From the NCBI GenBank assembly GCA_030536355.1, contig JAUNQD010000010.1:1-52643 (forward strand): a DNA stretch of 52,643 nt. The letters run 5' to 3'. The notes under the pieces are model-generated. The model was not told where the DNA came from, did no database searches, and worked only from the letters and a program-made list of their open reading frames with translations. The DNA is from Bacillota bacterium. GTDB lineage: Bacteria > Bacillota > Clostridia > Peptostreptococcales > Anaerovoracaceae. The stretch's first letter is position 1; each line of letters opens with the position of its first letter. Shown piece after piece: positions 19,078 through 28,405 of this stretch. The position numbers and the translations under genes are program-made.

Positions 19078-20160
19078 TTACTCTATGAACATAGCATCTC
19101 CATAGCTGAAGAATCTATATCGTTCCCTTATTGCTTCTTCGTATGCTTCCAGTATCTTCTCTCTGTCATAAAGTGCTGATATCAGCATCAGAAGTGTAGA
19201 CTTAGGAAGATGGAAGTTAGTTATCAAGCTATCGATTATCTTGAACTCGTATCCCGGATAAATGAATATGCCGGTGCTGTCACCTCCGGCTTTCACCTGC
19301 CAGCATCCGTCGCACTGATTGCCGTTATCATCAGTCGCCTTGATAGACTCGTCATAATAGGCAGCGCTTTCGATCGTCCTTGTAGATGTAGTTCCTACAG
19401 AAATGACTCTGCGCCCTTCTCTCTTGGCACGATTGATCTTTTCTGCTGCTTCTTCGCTGACAAAGTATTCTTCGAAGTGCATCGAGTGTTCTTCGATGTT
19501 TTCGCACTTGACAGGTCTGAATGTGCCGATGCCGACATGGAGCGTCACATAAGCCAGCTCTACACCTTTAGCCTCTGCTTTATTTAGCAGTTCATCCGTA
19601 AAATGAAGTCCCGCAGTCGGTGCCGCTACAGAGCCTTCTTCCTGACAGTAAACTGTCTGATATCTGTCCTTGTCTTCATCCTCACTTGAACGCTCGATAT
19701 ATGGAGGAAGCGGCATGCTGCCCACTTCTTCGAGATGTTCCATGAAAATTCCTTCATATTCGAATTCTACTATTCTGGTTCCGTCAGGACCGTAATCCTT
19801 GACTATTGCCTTCAGCAGAGGTTCTTCGCAGAACACTACTGAATCTCCCGGTTTCATTCTCTTGCCCGGTCTTACCATAGTCTCCCAAGTGTCACCTTCT
19901 ATCCTCTTGATGAGCAGGAATTCTATCTTGGCACCTGTGCCTTCCTTGATACCAAACAGCCTTGCCGGCAGCACCTTGGAATTATTTAATACGAGACAAT
20001 CGCCTTCATGAAGATAATCGATGATATCAAAAAAGTGTTTATGCTCCAGCGTATGATCGTTTCTATGAACGACCAACAATCTGGAGCTGTCTCTCTTATC
20101 AGCCGGTTTTTGTGCTATCAGTTCCTCCGGCAGGTTATAATCAAACTCATCTATTCTCAT
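19078..20160 (-). CDS. queA: S-adenosylmethionine:tRNA ribosyltransferase-isomerase
   Basis: Transfers the ribosyl moiety of SAM to preQ1-modified tRNA to make epoxyqueuosine. It has 360 residues, slightly longer than typical. Opening [20 protein letters not shown], then [41 protein letters not shown], and [18 protein letters not shown] are all family signatures. An acidic insert near residue 285 ([14 protein letters not shown]) appears lineage-specific. It follows ruvB by 41 bp in a single-direction cluster ruvC-ruvA-ruvB-queA-glycosylase-tgt-rlmD. Confidence 0.97.
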   Translation of the reverse strand: MRIDEFDYNLPEELIAQKPADKRDSSRLLVVHRNDHTLEHKHFFDIIDYLHEGDCLVLNNSKVLPARLFGIKEGTGAKIEFLLIKRIEGDTWETMVRPGKRMKPGDSVVFCEEPLLKAIVKDYGPDGTRIVEFEYEGIFMEHLEEVGSMPLPPYIERSSEDEDKDRYQTVYCQEEGSVAAPTAGLHFTDELLNKAEAKGVELAYVTLHVGIGTFRPVKCENIEEHSMHFEEYFVSEEAAEKINRAKREGRRVISVGTTSTRTIESAAYYDESIKATDDNGNQCDGCWQVKAGGDSTGIFIYPGYEFKIIDSLITNFHLPKSTLLMLISALYDREKILEAYEEAIRERYRFFSYGDAMFIE

Positions 20161-20201
20161 TATTTATACCTTTCAATCAACAAGGGCATTTACTGCCCCT
20201 G

Positions 20202-21236
20202 TTATTCGCTTATATTTATAGTAAGTTGATCGTCATCACCGCAGCTGATGCCGAGATGCTTATATGCCAGTTCTGACACTACTCTTCCCTTAGGTGTTCT
20301 GTGGAGAAAACCCTTCTGGATAAGATACGGTTCATATACATCTTCTATGGTAACTCGTTCTTCACCTATCGAAGCTGCGATAGTATCTATACCTACAGGT
20401 CCACCCTTGAATCTTTCGATGATAGTCCTGAGTATCTCTCTATCCAGATTCTCAAGTCCCATCGGGTCCACTCCCAGTGCTTCGAGAGCCTGCTGCGTGA
20501 TATCTATATCTATGCAGCCGTCACTCTTGACTTGTGAAAAATCTCTGACTCTCTTTAACATCCTGTTGGCCACTCTCGGAGTTCCTCTCGATCTTCTTGC
20601 CATCTCATCCATGGATTCTTCATCTACACATACATCCAGTATATTGGCAGATCTGCCGATTATCTTTTTCAATTCATCAGGTGTGTATATTTCGAATTTA
20701 CAGCTGACGCCGAATCTGTCTCTAAGAGGTGCCGATAGGCTTCCTGCTCTTGTAGTTGCCCCGATAAGAGTGAACTTAGCTATATCAAGCCTTATAGATC
20801 TGGCAGAAGGTCCCTTGCCTATGATGATATCCAGCGCGAAATCCTCCATAGCCGAATACAGCACTTCTTCAACAGATCTGTTTAGTCTGTGTATCTCATC
20901 TATGAACAGCACGTCATTTTCATTGAGGTTAGTCAGTATGGCTGCCAGGTCACCTGCACGTTCGATGGCAGGTCCCGAAGTTATCCTTATATCAACGCCC
21001 ATTTCGTTGGCGATTATACCTGCAAGGGTCGTTTTCCCAAGTCCAGGCGGGCCATAAAACAGCACATGATCAAGAGGCTCACCTCTAAGCTTGGCAGCCT
21101 CTATGAATATTTTTAAGTTATCTGTTGCCTTTTTCTGCCCGATATAATCGTCAAGGGTCTGGGGACGCAAAGTGCGCTCTGTCCTTTCTTCGCCTTCGCC
21201 CAGCTCCGCAGCAGTTATTCTTTCTTCGTAATCCAT
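20202..21236 (-). CDS. ruvB: Holliday junction branch migration ATPase RuvB
   Basis: Hexameric AAA+ motor that drives branch migration with RuvA. It has 344 residues. Walker [15 protein letters not shown], Walker [11 protein letters not shown], sensor 1 in LIGATTRAG and the arginine-finger region LRDRFG are present. A C-terminal winged helix contains [15 protein letters not shown] and the RTPKGR motif. It lies 39 bp after ruvA. Confidence 0.98.
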   Translation of the reverse strand: MDYEERITAAELGEGEERTERTLRPQTLDDYIGQKKATDNLKIFIEAAKLRGEPLDHVLFYGPPGLGKTTLAGIIANEMGVDIRITSGPAIERAGDLAAILTNLNENDVLFIDEIHRLNRSVEEVLYSAMEDFALDIIIGKGPSARSIRLDIAKFTLIGATTRAGSLSAPLRDRFGVSCKFEIYTPDELKKIIGRSANILDVCVDEESMDEMARRSRGTPRVANRMLKRVRDFSQVKSDGCIDIDITQQALEALGVDPMGLENLDREILRTIIERFKGGPVGIDTIAASIGEERVTIEDVYEPYLIQKGFLHRTPKGRVVSELAYKHLGISCGDDDQLTINISE

Positions 21237-21275
21237 CCTATATCCTTATCAATCAAATAAATATATCATCAAGCC

Positions 21276-21881
21276 TTAAAACAGCTTCTTAAGTGCCTGT
21301 CTGATGTATTCTTCAGCAGTAAGATCCGACTCTTTTACCGATGCTAAAGCACTGGTAGCTTCACCTCTGGAGTATCCGAGAGCGATGAGTGCATTTACTG
21401 CTTCTGCTCTGCCGTTCGCTTCTCCTGCAGCATCTGTCATCAAATCTTCAGAAACGATAGGTGCCCCTTCCTGACCTTCTGTCGAGAACTTATCCTTAAG
21501 CTCCAAAACTATTCTCTCAGCAGTTTTCTTGCCGATACCGTTAGCCTTAGTAAGGGCCTTGGCATCTTCGAACACGATCGCCTGCTGAAGCTGTTCCAAT
21601 GTGAAAGCCGACAGAATAGATATGGCGGCCTTTGCACCTACCCCGTTTACGGTTATGAGCTTTTTGAAAGCATCCTTCTCACCTTTTCTCGTAAAACCAT
21701 AAAGGCTCATATCATCTTCTCTGACGATCATCATGGTATGGATCATGACTTCCTGACCTTCCGATGACATATATGCACCGGAATTGGCCGGAACGAATAT
21801 CTCATATCCTACACCGCCGACATCTACTATTATATATCCATTGCCTTTCTCGGCAAGTATCCCTCTTATGAATCCTATCAT
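21276..21881 (-). CDS. ruvA: Holliday junction branch migration protein RuvA
   Basis: Tetrameric junction-binding partner of RuvB. It has 201 residues: an N-terminal OB domain ([13 protein letters not shown]...), two helix-hairpin-helix elements ([13 protein letters not shown] and [19 protein letters not shown]), and a C-terminal domain III ending [17 protein letters not shown], here [13 protein letters not shown], that contacts RuvB. The start overlaps the ruvC stop by 4 bp (ATGA), so translation is coupled. Confidence 0.97.
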   Translation of the reverse strand: MIGFIRGILAEKGNGYIIVDVGGVGYEIFVPANSGAYMSSEGQEVMIHTMMIVREDDMSLYGFTRKGEKDAFKKLITVNGVGAKAAISILSAFTLEQLQQAIVFEDAKALTKANGIGKKTAERIVLELKDKFSTEGQEGAPIVSEDLMTDAAGEANGRAEAVNALIALGYSRGEATSALASVKESDLTAEEYIRQALKKLF

Positions 21882-22381
21882 CTGATTCCCAGCTCCTTAA
21901 GCCTCTTTCTCGTATCGGCCGAATGACCGTGACATATGGCCGCCGCTAAAGCATCGGCTGTATCGTCAGGTTTCGGTACTTCTTTTAAATTAAGTATGGT
22001 CTTGACCATCATCTGGACCTGCTTTTTATCTGCCCTTCCATATCCAACAAGAGCCTGCTTGATCTGCAAAGGTGTATATTCTTCAATATCAATGCCGCCT
22101 TTGACACATGCCAGCACTGCGACACCCCTGGCCTGTCCGACCATGATGGCAGTCTTGGCATTGGTGTTAAAAAACAGCTGCTCTATCGATGCAACATCCG
22201 GTTTTTCCTCATAGATGATCTCTCTGAGGGAATCATACAGATGCTCCAACCTCTCTGTCATTGGCATGCCTGCATCTGTAGTGATCGCTCCGTAACTGCA
22301 TACTTTGAACTTGTTGCCCAGCTTCTCCACCACACCATATCCCAGTATGGCATAACCCGGGTCAATACCTAAAATCTTCAT
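21878..22381 (-). CDS. ruvC: Crossover junction endodeoxyribonuclease RuvC
   Basis: Holliday-junction resolvase. The ATG at 22381 ([16 protein letters not shown]) is chosen because AAAGGAG lies 8 bp upstream; a longer frame exists without one. It has 167 residues. The acidic active site is visible: Asp7 (GIDPG), Glu in SIEQLFF (about 68), and the C-terminal [14 protein letters not shown]. It is the first gene of the long minus-strand operon, read from a promoter with an SOS-like palindrome. Confidence 0.97.
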   Translation of the reverse strand: MKILGIDPGYAILGYGVVEKLGNKFKVCSYGAITTDAGMPMTERLEHLYDSLREIIYEEKPDVASIEQLFFNTNAKTAIMVGQARGVAVLACVKGGIDIEEYTPLQIKQALVGYGRADKKQVQMMVKTILNLKEVPKPDDTADALAAAICHGHSADTRKRLKELGIR

Positions 22382-22402
22382 ATTTTCTCCTTTGACATTG
22401 CA

Positions 22403-22431
22403 ATTATAACACACAAACATATGTTTGTCTA
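22403..22431 (-). promoter_or_regulatory. ruvCAB promoter containing a LexA-like palindrome
   Basis: Minus strand: -35 TAGACA (22426-22431), 17-bp spacer, perfect -10 TATAAT (22403-22408). Between them lies the perfect 16-bp palindrome ACAAACATATGTTTGT (22413-22428). Its core differs from the Gram-positive SOS box GAACATATGTTC at only the two outer symmetric positions. A repressor here would sit directly on the promoter. LexA control is inferred; ruv genes are SOS-regulated in many bacteria. Confidence 0.7.
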
Positions 22432-22461
22432 TTGAAAAACTTATTCTCGTTATGGTATAAT
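22432..22461 (+). promoter_or_regulatory. Sigma-A type promoter of argR-recN
   Basis: Plus strand: -35 TTGAAA (22432-22437), 18-bp spacer, -10 TATAAT (22456-22461), 36 bp before the argR ATG. It is back-to-back with the ruvC promoter: the two -35 elements are adjacent. Confidence 0.8.
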
Positions 22462-22486
22462 TATTCACACTACCAATAATTATTCA
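22454..22486. promoter_or_regulatory. Tandem ARG-box-like sites before argR
   Basis: Two 14-bp sites, 22454-22467 and 22473-22486, each match the palindromic ARG-box core TGAATAATTATTCA at 12 of 14 positions. Both contain the intact half ATAATTATTCA-type sequence. The first overlaps the -10 element, so bound ArgR would repress its own gene. The 19-bp period is slightly shorter than the roughly 21 bp usual for paired ARG boxes. Confidence 0.65.
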
Positions 22487-22497
22487 GGAGGTGGCAG

Positions 22498-22950
22498 ATG
22501 CGTATTTCAAGACAGAACAAAATACTCGAGCTCATCGAAAAACACGAGATCGAGACTCAGGACAAACTGGTGTCTATGCTTAAGGATCATGGATATGATG
22601 CTACGCAGGCAACCATATCAAGAGATATCAAGGAACTGCAGCTCATTAAAACACTGTCTTCAACAGGCAAGTATAAATATGCAACTGCTGCAAGCCAGCA
22701 AGGACTCATGACAGATAGATTTTCAAACATCTTCAGAGAAACTGTCAAATCCACTGCATATTCAGGCAATATAGTTTTGGCAAAGACTTTATCAGGTTGT
22801 GCCAATGCAGCAGCGGAAGCACTGGACTCTCTGGGTCTTCCTCATGTCATCGGTTCAGTGGCCGGAGACAACACTATAATGTTTGTAGTGGATGATCCTG
22901 CACATTCCGAAGAAGTGGTAGAGACACTTAACAGTATGTTAAAAAAATAG
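22498..22950 (+). CDS. argR: Arginine repressor ArgR/AhrC
   Basis: Hexameric arginine-dependent transcription regulator, 150 residues. The N-terminal winged helix-turn-helix opens RISRQNKILELIEKHEIETQ and includes ATQATISRDIKELQLIK, the recognition region. The C-terminal arginine-binding/oligomerisation domain contains VIGSVAGDNTIMFVVDD, equivalent to the conserved GTIAGDDT loop. A perfect AGGAGGTG site precedes the ATG. It is followed 10 bp later by recN, the standard Firmicutes argR-recN pair. Confidence 0.96.
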   Translation: MRISRQNKILELIEKHEIETQDKLVSMLKDHGYDATQATISRDIKELQLIKTLSSTGKYKYATAASQQGLMTDRFSNIFRETVKSTAYSGNIVLAKTLSGCANAAAEALDSLGLPHVIGSVAGDNTIMFVVDDPAHSEEVVETLNSMLKK

Positions 22951-22959
22951 GGGTATTAG

Positions 22960-24579
22960 ATGATAAGACATATCAGTATCAGGGATTTTGCAATAATCGA
23001 AAATACGTCTGTCGATTTTCACGACGGACTGAATATGATCACCGGTGAAACAGGTGCCGGTAAATCGATAGTAATAGAAGCAGTTAGCCTTGCTCTTGGG
23101 AGTAGGGCCGATACTGCTTTTGTTCGTTCAGGGAAAGACAAGGCTCGCATCCAGATGGTTGCCGAGCATGACGGCGAAGAGTACATAATCACAAGAGAGA
23201 TTTCTGCTGCAGGAAAAAACACCTGCAGGATAAACGATGAGATCGTTACCCTCGGAACTCTGAATGCTCTGTGTAAGAAACTGGCTGACATCCACGGCCA
23301 GTACGACCATCAGTCACTTCTGAACCCTGACTATCATATAAATCTTGTGGACCTCTATCAGAAGGAATCCATAGAAAAAGCAAAGGAAGCGGTCTGCCTC
23401 CTCTTCGAGAACTACTCTGATCTTCGCAGCAAGCTCAAAGATCTGCTTGTTCAAGCTTCTAAGGACAAACGAGAACAGGATTTCATGGCATATGAACTTC
23501 AGGAATTGCAAAGCGCACAACTGCGCCTCGGCGAAGATGATGAGCTGGAAGAAGAAATATCGCTTCTTCAAAACAGTGAAAAGATCTATGAAAGCCTAGC
23601 AGGAGCATACCATATGGGATCGGATGCCGAAGGCTCTGCCCTTTCCATAATGAAAAGGATAACAGATATGCTTGCTGATACTGCCACCTACTCTCAAGAG
23701 CTGGCTGATCTTTATAACAGAGCCTCCGATGTGTATTACGAGTTTGAAGACATCTGTTCTACCGCTCGTGATTGCAGAGACCGTGCTGTTTTTGATCCTG
23801 AGACTCTTGATTCATGCATAGGCAGGATAGAAGTCATCAACAAACTGAAGACTAAGCATAATATGAATATAGAAGAGCTCCTTGACTATCAGGAAAAACT
23901 TGCAGAAAGGTTATCGCATATAGAAAACCTCGATGAAACCCGTGACAAGCTGGAAAGAGAACTCGATTCATGTTCCAAGGCATTGACTATTGCTTGTGAC
24001 AGGTTAACAGAAGCCAGAAAGTCAGCTGCTGAAGAGCTGGAAAAACTCATAACTTCTGAATTGGCTCAACTCAATTTCAACGATGCTAACTTCAGCATCG
24101 AATTCAAGAAGTCGGAACACTTCAGTGCCGAAGGCAACGATATAGTAGAATTTCTCATCAGCACCAACAGAGGCGAACCGCTGAAACCACTCAGTAAGAT
24201 AGCCTCAGGCGGTGAAATGTCTAGAATAATGCTGGCTTTCAAGAAAATTATCGGTGATTACGATGAAATCCCTACAATGATCTTCGACGAGATCGACAGT
24301 GGTATAAGCGGTATCGCAGCCAGCGTCGTAGGACGTAAACTTGCAGAGATCGCAGAAAATCATCAGATCATCTGCATCACCCACCTACCTCAGATCGCAG
24401 CATACGGACAGCATAACTATAAGATCGAGAAACACTCAGATGATACTATGACATACACCACAGTAACCGCCCTTTCAGAAAATCAGAAGATCGACGAGAT
24501 AGCGAGACTCCTGGGAGGTACCAACATCACCGATACTACCCTGGCATCAGCTAAAGAACTGGTGGAAGCATCGAGATAG
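22960..24579 (+). CDS. recN: DNA repair protein RecN
   Basis: SMC-like ATPase recruited to double-strand breaks. It has 539 residues, slightly short for the family but with all motifs: Walker A GETGAGKSIVIEAVSLALG, DIHGQYDHQSLL, two coiled-coil arms (about 150-220 and 290-355), the ABC signature SGGEMSRIMLAFK and Walker B IFDEIDSGISG followed by ITHLPQIAA. Expression would follow argR control rather than a separate SOS box, since none is visible directly before recN. Confidence 0.97.
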   Translation: MIRHISIRDFAIIENTSVDFHDGLNMITGETGAGKSIVIEAVSLALGSRADTAFVRSGKDKARIQMVAEHDGEEYIITREISAAGKNTCRINDEIVTLGTLNALCKKLADIHGQYDHQSLLNPDYHINLVDLYQKESIEKAKEAVCLLFENYSDLRSKLKDLLVQASKDKREQDFMAYELQELQSAQLRLGEDDELEEEISLLQNSEKIYESLAGAYHMGSDAEGSALSIMKRITDMLADTATYSQELADLYNRASDVYYEFEDICSTARDCRDRAVFDPETLDSCIGRIEVINKLKTKHNMNIEELLDYQEKLAERLSHIENLDETRDKLERELDSCSKALTIACDRLTEARKSAAEELEKLITSELAQLNFNDANFSIEFKKSEHFSAEGNDIVEFLISTNRGEPLKPLSKIASGGEMSRIMLAFKKIIGDYDEIPTMIFDEIDSGISGIAASVVGRKLAEIAENHQIICITHLPQIAAYGQHNYKIEKHSDDTMTYTTVTALSENQKIDEIARLLGGTNITDTTLASAKELVEASR

Positions 24580-24603
24580 CAACTATTTGTTTTCAGACAA
24601 AAC

Positions 24604-24625
24604 AAGACCCGGATATCCGGGTCTT
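24604..24625. terminator. Terminator of argR-recN
   Basis: Nine-bp stem AAGACCCGG / CCGGGTCTT with an ATAT loop, between recN and the convergent HAD gene. Confidence 0.85.
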
Positions 24626-24626
24626 T

Positions 24627-25346
24627 CTATTTCAACATATTTAACGCCTGTTTGTAGTCGTCGATGATATAGTCAGCAAGCTGGTTTATCTCTTCCCTCT
24701 CATCATCAGAATACTTATCGTAGATAACTGCAACTTCTGCTCCTGAAGCTTTAGCTGCTTCTGCTCCGATCAGTGAATCTTCAAATATCAGGAATTCAGA
24801 TGGCTCGAAACCGAGAGTCTTCATAGCCTTAAGGTATATTTCAGGATCGGGCTTCATCTGAGCTACATCTTCCCTGGTATATACGAGTGAGAAAGTTTCA
24901 TCTATAGGTGCCTTTGACATGATGTTCTTATTTTTGTTTCTATAGACATCCATATTGTCTTTCTTAGTAGTAGATGCGATGGCAAGCACGAAGCCGCGTA
25001 CTTTCAGTTCTTTCAAGAATTCAGCCGCCCCCGGTTTATAATCTATCCTTGTTGCCAGCATCTCCTGTGCCAGAGCATATCTTGCTTTTATAGCTTCTTC
25101 TGCCGATACGGTAAAATCGTACTTAGCTTTAAGGTCTCTGTAGTATTCTTCATATGGTTTATCTGCACCTTTATGCTTGCGAAGCAATTCATCTCTCTGC
25201 TGCTGGACTTGTTTTTCAGAAAGATCGCCTGCACCTTTGCATCCAAACCTTGATAAGATCTCCATATCAACGGCATTCCATATGCCTACCGAATCTATAA
25301 GCGTGCCGTCCATATCAAATATTACTGCTTTTTTATTTTGAAACAT
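24627..25346 (-). CDS. HAD-superfamily phosphatase (beta-phosphoglucomutase-like subfamily)
   Basis: Predicted small-molecule phosphatase or phosphomutase, 239 residues. HAD motif I AVIFDMDGTLIDS (nucleophile Asp), motif II AIASTT, motif III Lys in the KPDPEIYLKAM region and motif IV IFEDSLIGAEAAKASG are present, with an alpha-helical cap between motifs I and II. The ATG at 25346 follows a GGGGGA run. It lies 18 bp after the shikimate-kinase-like gene and probably shares its transcript. The substrate cannot be deduced. Confidence 0.85.
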   Translation of the reverse strand: MFQNKKAVIFDMDGTLIDSVGIWNAVDMEILSRFGCKGAGDLSEKQVQQQRDELLRKHKGADKPYEEYYRDLKAKYDFTVSAEEAIKARYALAQEMLATRIDYKPGAAEFLKELKVRGFVLAIASTTKKDNMDVYRNKNKNIMSKAPIDETFSLVYTREDVAQMKPDPEIYLKAMKTLGFEPSEFLIFEDSLIGAEAAKASGAEVAVIYDKYSDDEREEINQLADYIIDDYKQALNMLK

Positions 25347-25364
25347 ATTGTCCCCCACGCTCTA

Positions 25365-25880
25365 TTACTTACCTGAGCCCAACAGCTTAGCTACCATCTT
25401 TTCTACAGTATCTTCCATAGTGTTCTTATTATTTGAGTCTACAGTGATCTCCGCGTACTTCTCGTAGAGTGGCTTTCTCAAAGCATACAGATCATCCAGT
25501 GTCTGACCTTTGCCCATGGCAACACCTCTTGTTTTGATGTTACTTAAACGTTTTTTGATATCCGGCAAAGGTACGTCTATATATATAACAACACCTTCTT
25601 CGCTCAGGTGCCTCATTGCAGAGTCATAATACACTGCACTTCCTCCGGTAGCGATAACACAGTTTGTAACGTCAATACTTAGAAGTACATCTTCTTCTAT
25701 CTTCTTGAAAGCATCTATACCATCGTTGTTGATGATATCCTGCAAACCTCTTCCTGTCTTTTCTTGTATCAGCAAATCAGCATCGATGTATTGCTTGTTT
25801 AATATTTTCGCAAGTATAACTCCTGTAACACTTTTGCCGCATGATGGCATACCAATCAAAACTATATTGGTCTTATTCAT
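25365..25880 (-). CDS. Shikimate kinase family protein with altered substrate motifs
   Basis: P-loop kinase of 171 residues with shikimate-kinase architecture: Walker A GMPSCGKS (10-17), YIDADLLI (the DxD region, 31-38), a lid with RGV near 118-120 and LRKPLYEKYA (134-143). Two canonical substrate contacts are changed: the FRxxE arginine is Lys (F58-K59), and the GGG loop is GGS (79-81). No other aromatic-amino-acid genes are nearby. It may be a true AroK variant or a clostridial paralogue phosphorylating another small hydroxy compound, so no gene symbol is given. Confidence 0.75.
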   Translation of the reverse strand: MNKTNIVLIGMPSCGKSVTGVILAKILNKQYIDADLLIQEKTGRGLQDIINNDGIDAFKKIEEDVLLSIDVTNCVIATGGSAVYYDSAMRHLSEEGVVIYIDVPLPDIKKRLSNIKTRGVAMGKGQTLDDLYALRKPLYEKYAEITVDSNNKNTMEDTVEKMVAKLLGSGK

Positions 25881-25894
25881 TGCTTTTCTCCTAT

Positions 25895-26356
25895 CTAGTC
25901 ATTTTCCAATATCAATTCTTCAATCCGGTCCAATTGCTCCTCAGAGAACACTTTTATACCTGCTTTTCTCAACAGCTCAACAGCCGTTCCCTGACCGTCT
26001 ATAAGATTTCCTTCAAAAGTTCCGTCGTATATCTTATTGCTTCCGCATGAAGGACTTTTTTCTTTCATTAAAGCGCAAAGCACGTCATGTTCCTTCGCAA
26101 GGCGTACAGCTTCATGAGCACCCTTCATATATTCAAAAGTCACATCTTTCCCTGTTCTGGCGATCACTTTATCTCCCACCCTCTGTGCATCAGCTCGAGG
26201 TGTCGGGAGTCCCCCGAAAACTTCCGGGCATACAGGTATAAGTCTTCCTTCTTCTTTCCATTTCAAAAATCTTGGGTCTGTTTCTGCTTTGGATTTACCG
26301 TCATAACGTACCGGTTCTCCTCCATATAAACATTGACTTACAAGGATCTTTTTCAT
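25895..26356 (-). CDS. DUF523 protein, TudS-like [4Fe-4S] family
   Basis: A 153-residue cytoplasmic protein. The family contains TudS, a desulfidase that removes sulfur from thiouracil using a [4Fe-4S] cluster held by three cysteines. The corresponding conserved cysteines are Cys9 (VSQCLYG), Cys43 (PVCPEVFGG) and Cys104 (KSPSCGS). The opening ILVSQCLYGGEPVRYDG is diagnostic. The TudS activity is shown only for some members, so the reaction here is inferred. It is separated from the aroK-like gene by 14 bp and may share its operon. Confidence 0.8.
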   Translation of the reverse strand: MKKILVSQCLYGGEPVRYDGKSKAETDPRFLKWKEEGRLIPVCPEVFGGLPTPRADAQRVGDKVIARTGKDVTFEYMKGAHEAVRLAKEHDVLCALMKEKSPSCGSNKIYDGTFEGNLIDGQGTAVELLRKAGIKVFSEEQLDRIEELILEND

Positions 26357-26386
26357 GTGTCTCTCCTAAATAATTCGTTAAAAAAT

Positions 26387-26410
26387 AAGAGACAGCCTGA
26401 GCTGCCTCTT
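26387..26410 (-). terminator. Terminator of ispH-rpsA
   Basis: Ten-bp stem (AAGAGGCAGC with one G-T pair) and TCAG loop, followed on the minus strand by ATTTTTT. It lies 15 bp after the fusion-gene stop. Confidence 0.88.
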
Positions 26411-26425
26411 TGTTTTGTGAATTTA

Positions 26426-28405
26426 CTATGCTTCTTCAGCAGGAGCTTCAACTTCTTCTACCGCTTCTTCTGCAGGAGCTTCTTCAGCTGCAGGTGGTTC
26501 GATAGTTTCTCTGATGCTCAGGCTGATTCTCTTTCTGTCCTTATCGATTTCAAGGATCTTAGCGCTTACAGTCTGGCCAACTTCAAGTTCTTCACTGATG
26601 TTTCCAACTCTCTTATGAGCAACTTCTGAAATATGTACCAGTCCGTCAAGACCAGGTTCCAGTTCAACGAAAGCACCGTATTCTTTGATCTGAACAACTT
26701 TACCTTCGATAACCTGTCCAACTTCATAAGTTGTATCTATAACGCTCCAAGGTTCAGGCTGGTTCTGCTTGAGACCCAGTGAGATCTTACCCTTTTCTTC
26801 GTTCATTGAAAGAACCTTAACGTTGATCTTCTGTCCGATTGTCAGAACTTCCTGTGGGTGCTTCAGCTTGCCCCATGAAATTTCTGAAATGTGGAGCAGA
26901 CCGTCGATTCCGCCGATGTCTACGAATGCACCGTAATCAGTAAATCTCATTACTGTACCTTCTACTACATCATCGACATTCAGGTTTTCCCAAATTTCTG
27001 CAACCAGCTTATCCTTTTCTTCATTCAGGAACAGCTTGTGTGAGAATACAGCTCTGTTTCTTCTCTGGTCAACTCTGGAAACTCTAACTTCCATAGTCTT
27101 TCCAACAAACTCTTCAGCGTTTTCAACGTAGTGATCTGAAAGCTGTGAAAGAGGAATGAATCCGGAAACTTCTTTGTACTCAGCAATAACGCCGCCGTTA
27201 ACCGGTCTTGTAACCTTAACTTCCAGAACTGTTTTATCTTCAAGTGCCTTAACGATTTCGTTCCAATTAGCACTGATTTCTAACTTTTTCTTTGAAAGTA
27301 AAATTCCGCCGTCGCCATCATCAGTCTTGATTACTTTCGCCTGGATTTCATCATCAACTTTGAAAGCATCTGCTAAAGTCTGTCCTTCTTCCAATGTAAC
27401 TTCTGACATCGGAAGGATACCGTCCTTCTTGCATCCTAAATTAACAATAACTTCTTTGTCTGTAACCTGGTGTACTTTTCCTGTTACGATTTCTCCGCCT
27501 CTTGGCAATCTCAAGGACTTTTCGATTTCGTCCATAAGATCATGCATGTTTAATTCGTTGTTTTCGAGCATTACTTCACTCATTCTGGCAATAACCTCCT
27601 TAATTGTGCATTCAGGCGTCGATGCGCCCGCCGCTATTCCTATTCTATTACATTTTTGTACCTGTTTCAATGGTAAATCTTCGATATTTTGAACAAAATA
27701 AGAGTTTATACAATATTTTTTAGATATGTCATATAATTTCTTCGTGTTGGAGCTGTTTTTGCCACCGATAACTACCATCAGATCAGATTCTTTTGCCAGC
27801 TTTTCACATGATTCCTGACGCTTGGAAGTTGCGCTGCAAATGGTGTTGTTCACTTCAAACACTTTACCTTTATCTTCGAAGGCTTTGATAACATCATTGA
27901 GCATCGCTTCTCTGATAGTTGTCTGGGTAACAACGAAGAAATCATCTTCTTCAACTTCTGCCGCTTCCTCGTATGAGCTCACTACTATGGCAGGCTTTCT
28001 GCACCATCCGAATATACCCATTACTTCAGGATGCTGAGCATCTCCGACTATAACCACTTGCTTGTCTGTTTCATGGACCAGCTTGTGTATCTTAGCAACA
28101 AAAGGACACGTAGCATCTATCAGCTCTACGCCCTTTGCTACGGCCTCTTTATAAAAAGCCTCGCCTTCACCATGAGAGCGTATGATGACCTGATCTGCAC
28201 TTTGCACTTCGTCAAGAGAATGTATTATTTTTATTCCCTTTTCTTCAAGATCTCCAGTCACCCTTTCGTTATGGATAAGGGATCCCATGGAAAAAATACG
28301 TTTTCCGTCTTTATTGGCTGCTTCTGCAGCTTTTTCAGCTTTTTCTATGGCTTGTCTCACACCGAAACAAAATCCGGCATTCTCAGCCCTTATTATTTCT
28401 TTCAT
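26426..28405 (-). CDS. ispH: IspH (HMBPP reductase) fused to ribosomal protein S1
   Basis: A 659-residue two-part protein. Residues 1-280 are IspH, the last enzyme of the MEP isoprenoid pathway, with its three cluster cysteines at 13 (GFCFGV), 100 (DATCPFV) and 190 (NTICSAT). From about 303 four S1 RNA-binding repeats follow (for example AFVDIGGIDGLLHISEISWG and FVELEPGLDGLVHISEVAH), ending in an acidic Ala/Glu-rich tail. This fusion is known in Clostridia. The ATG lies inside the 3' end of rarA (23-bp overlap). No independent rpsA is seen in the window. Confidence 0.95.
   Translation of the reverse strand: MKEIIRAENAGFCFGVRQAIEKAEKAAEAANKDGKRIFSMGSLIHNERVTGDLEEKGIKIIHSLDEVQSADQVIIRSHGEGEAFYKEAVAKGVELIDATCPFVAKIHKLVHETDKQVVIVGDAQHPEVMGIFGWCRKPAIVVSSYEEAAEVEEDDFFVVTQTTIREAMLNDVIKAFEDKGKVFEVNNTICSATSKRQESCEKLAKESDLMVVIGGKNSSNTKKLYDISKKYCINSYFVQNIEDLPLKQVQKCNRIGIAAGASTPECTIKEVIARMSEVMLENNELNMHDLMDEIEKSLRLPRGGEIVTGKVHQVTDKEVIVNLGCKKDGILPMSEVTLEEGQTLADAFKVDDEIQAKVIKTDDGDGGILLSKKKLEISANWNEIVKALEDKTVLEVKVTRPVNGGVIAEYKEVSGFIPLSQLSDHYVENAEEFVGKTMEVRVSRVDQRRNRAVFSHKLFLNEEKDKLVAEIWENLNVDDVVEGTVMRFTDYGAFVDIGGIDGLLHISEISWGKLKHPQEVLTIGQKINVKVLSMNEEKGKISLGLKQNQPEPWSVIDTTYEVGQVIEGKVVQIKEYGAFVELEPGLDGLVHISEVAHKRVGNISEELEVGQTVSAKILEIDKDRKRISLSIRETIEPPAAEEAPAEEAVEEVEAPAEEA

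Noticed and set aside
22950..22960. Separate SOS promoter for recN
   Set aside because: Only 9 bp separate argR and recN and no GAAC-N4-GTTC sequence was noticed at the end of argR.
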